Shown here: positions 63,606 through 64,000 of the stretch, one piece after another | Layout: every line of letters starts with the position of its first letter | Position numbering within the stretch: position 1 is the stretch's first letter | DNA from: Arsenophonus sp052174115 | GTDB taxonomy: Bacteria; Pseudomonadota; Gammaproteobacteria; Enterobacterales; Enterobacteriaceae | Length of the DNA: 64,000 nucleotides | Direction: 5' to 3' | Assembly (NCBI GenBank): GCA_052174115.1 | Contig: JBQMRX010000001.1 | Location: forward strand, 744,001 to 808,000 | Program-made: the position numbers and the translations under genes | Notes under the pieces: model-generated | Databases searched by the model: none | Told to the model about the DNA's origin: nothing | The model's input: only the letters and a program-made list of their open reading frames with translations

Positions 63606-64000
63606 TGATATCCTCTTTAACTTTAAAGAACTAAAAATTAGTTATAAAATTTTTTTTAGATCCTATTATTTAATAAATAATCTAATATCAAATAGTTTAT
63701 TATTGTTTGATGTTGAAGAAAAATTACTTTAATGTAATATGTTAAACTTTTAGAATTAATATAATAACAGGATAAAAGTTTAATATTAATTATAAAAATT
63801 ATTTTTTTGCAAAAATTCATTTAGAGTATAATATCTTAAGTGCTAAATTATTATAATGTAAATTAAAAAGATAATTAGCTAATAATTGTTATAATTTTAT
63901 ATAATTAATAATAGATTATTTTATTTATAATATTTAAATATGAATATAATATTAAGTATAACTACTATTTATGTAACATATTGTCAGTTATTGATTTAAT
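63606..64000. other. Upstream region of rpoH to window end
   Basis: About 395 bases of A+T. It should contain the rpoH promoter; several AT hexamer pairs fit and none stands out. A short inverted pair ATCAAATAGTTTATTATTGTTTGAT (about 63690-63713) is visible. No gene. Confidence 0.4.

Overview
This window looks like part of the chromosome of a strongly reduced, very AT-rich gammaproteobacterial endosymbiont. Protein sequences match enterobacterial orthologues closely along their full length. The 16S rRNA text reads like the Arsenophonus/Morganellaceae group. A 23S helix-25 intervening sequence and a class II AroQ next to accBC, both familiar in that neighbourhood of the Enterobacterales, agree. 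I infer an Arsenophonus-type insect symbiont; genus is not proven. By my coordinates only about 39 of 64 kb is genic; the rest is almost pure A+T. I see no insertion sequences, prophage, CRISPR arrays or accessory islands.

Layout. 1-6.8 kb: end of clpB, then an rRNA operon (16S, tRNA-Ile, tRNA-Ala, 23S) with no 5S gene behind it. 7.5-16.4 kb: sodA, then trpS, rpe, a broken aroB, aroK and nudE. 18-24 kb: isolated pckA, pitA and yghU. 24.9-28.2 kb: rnpB, rsmI, dolP. 29-34 kb: sspA, rpsI, rplM, then zapG and degQ. 35-43.7 kb: envelope block murA, mlaBCDEF, kdsD, a kdsC-lptC fusion, lptA, lptB. 45.7 kb: rapZ. 47-55 kb: yhdP, mreD, mreC, mreB. 56.6-60.8 kb: aroQ, accB, accC, yhdT, panF. 62.8 kb: rpoH.

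Within blocks the order is that of E. coli with genes removed, and several gaps still hold readable fossils of the missing gene in the expected place and strand: dam, yraN, diaA, sspB, ptsN, acuI and perhaps rng. Many gaps also carry perfect AT-only inverted repeats, some terminators, some without an obvious gene.

Functionally the window is dominated by envelope upkeep: peptidoglycan precursor synthesis (MurA), rod shape (MreBCD), Kdo supply (KdsD, KdsC), LPS export (LptABC), lipid traffic between membranes (Mla, YhdP), envelope quality control (DegQ, DolP) and fatty-acid initiation (AccBC). Chorismate synthesis appears to be failing: aroB has lost its start codon and carries two poly(A) frameshifts. 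Pantothenate is imported (PanF). The most unusual item is the in-frame KdsC-LptC fusion, which would tether a cytoplasmic Kdo phosphatase to the LPS export bridge. No wholly new multi-gene system is visible.
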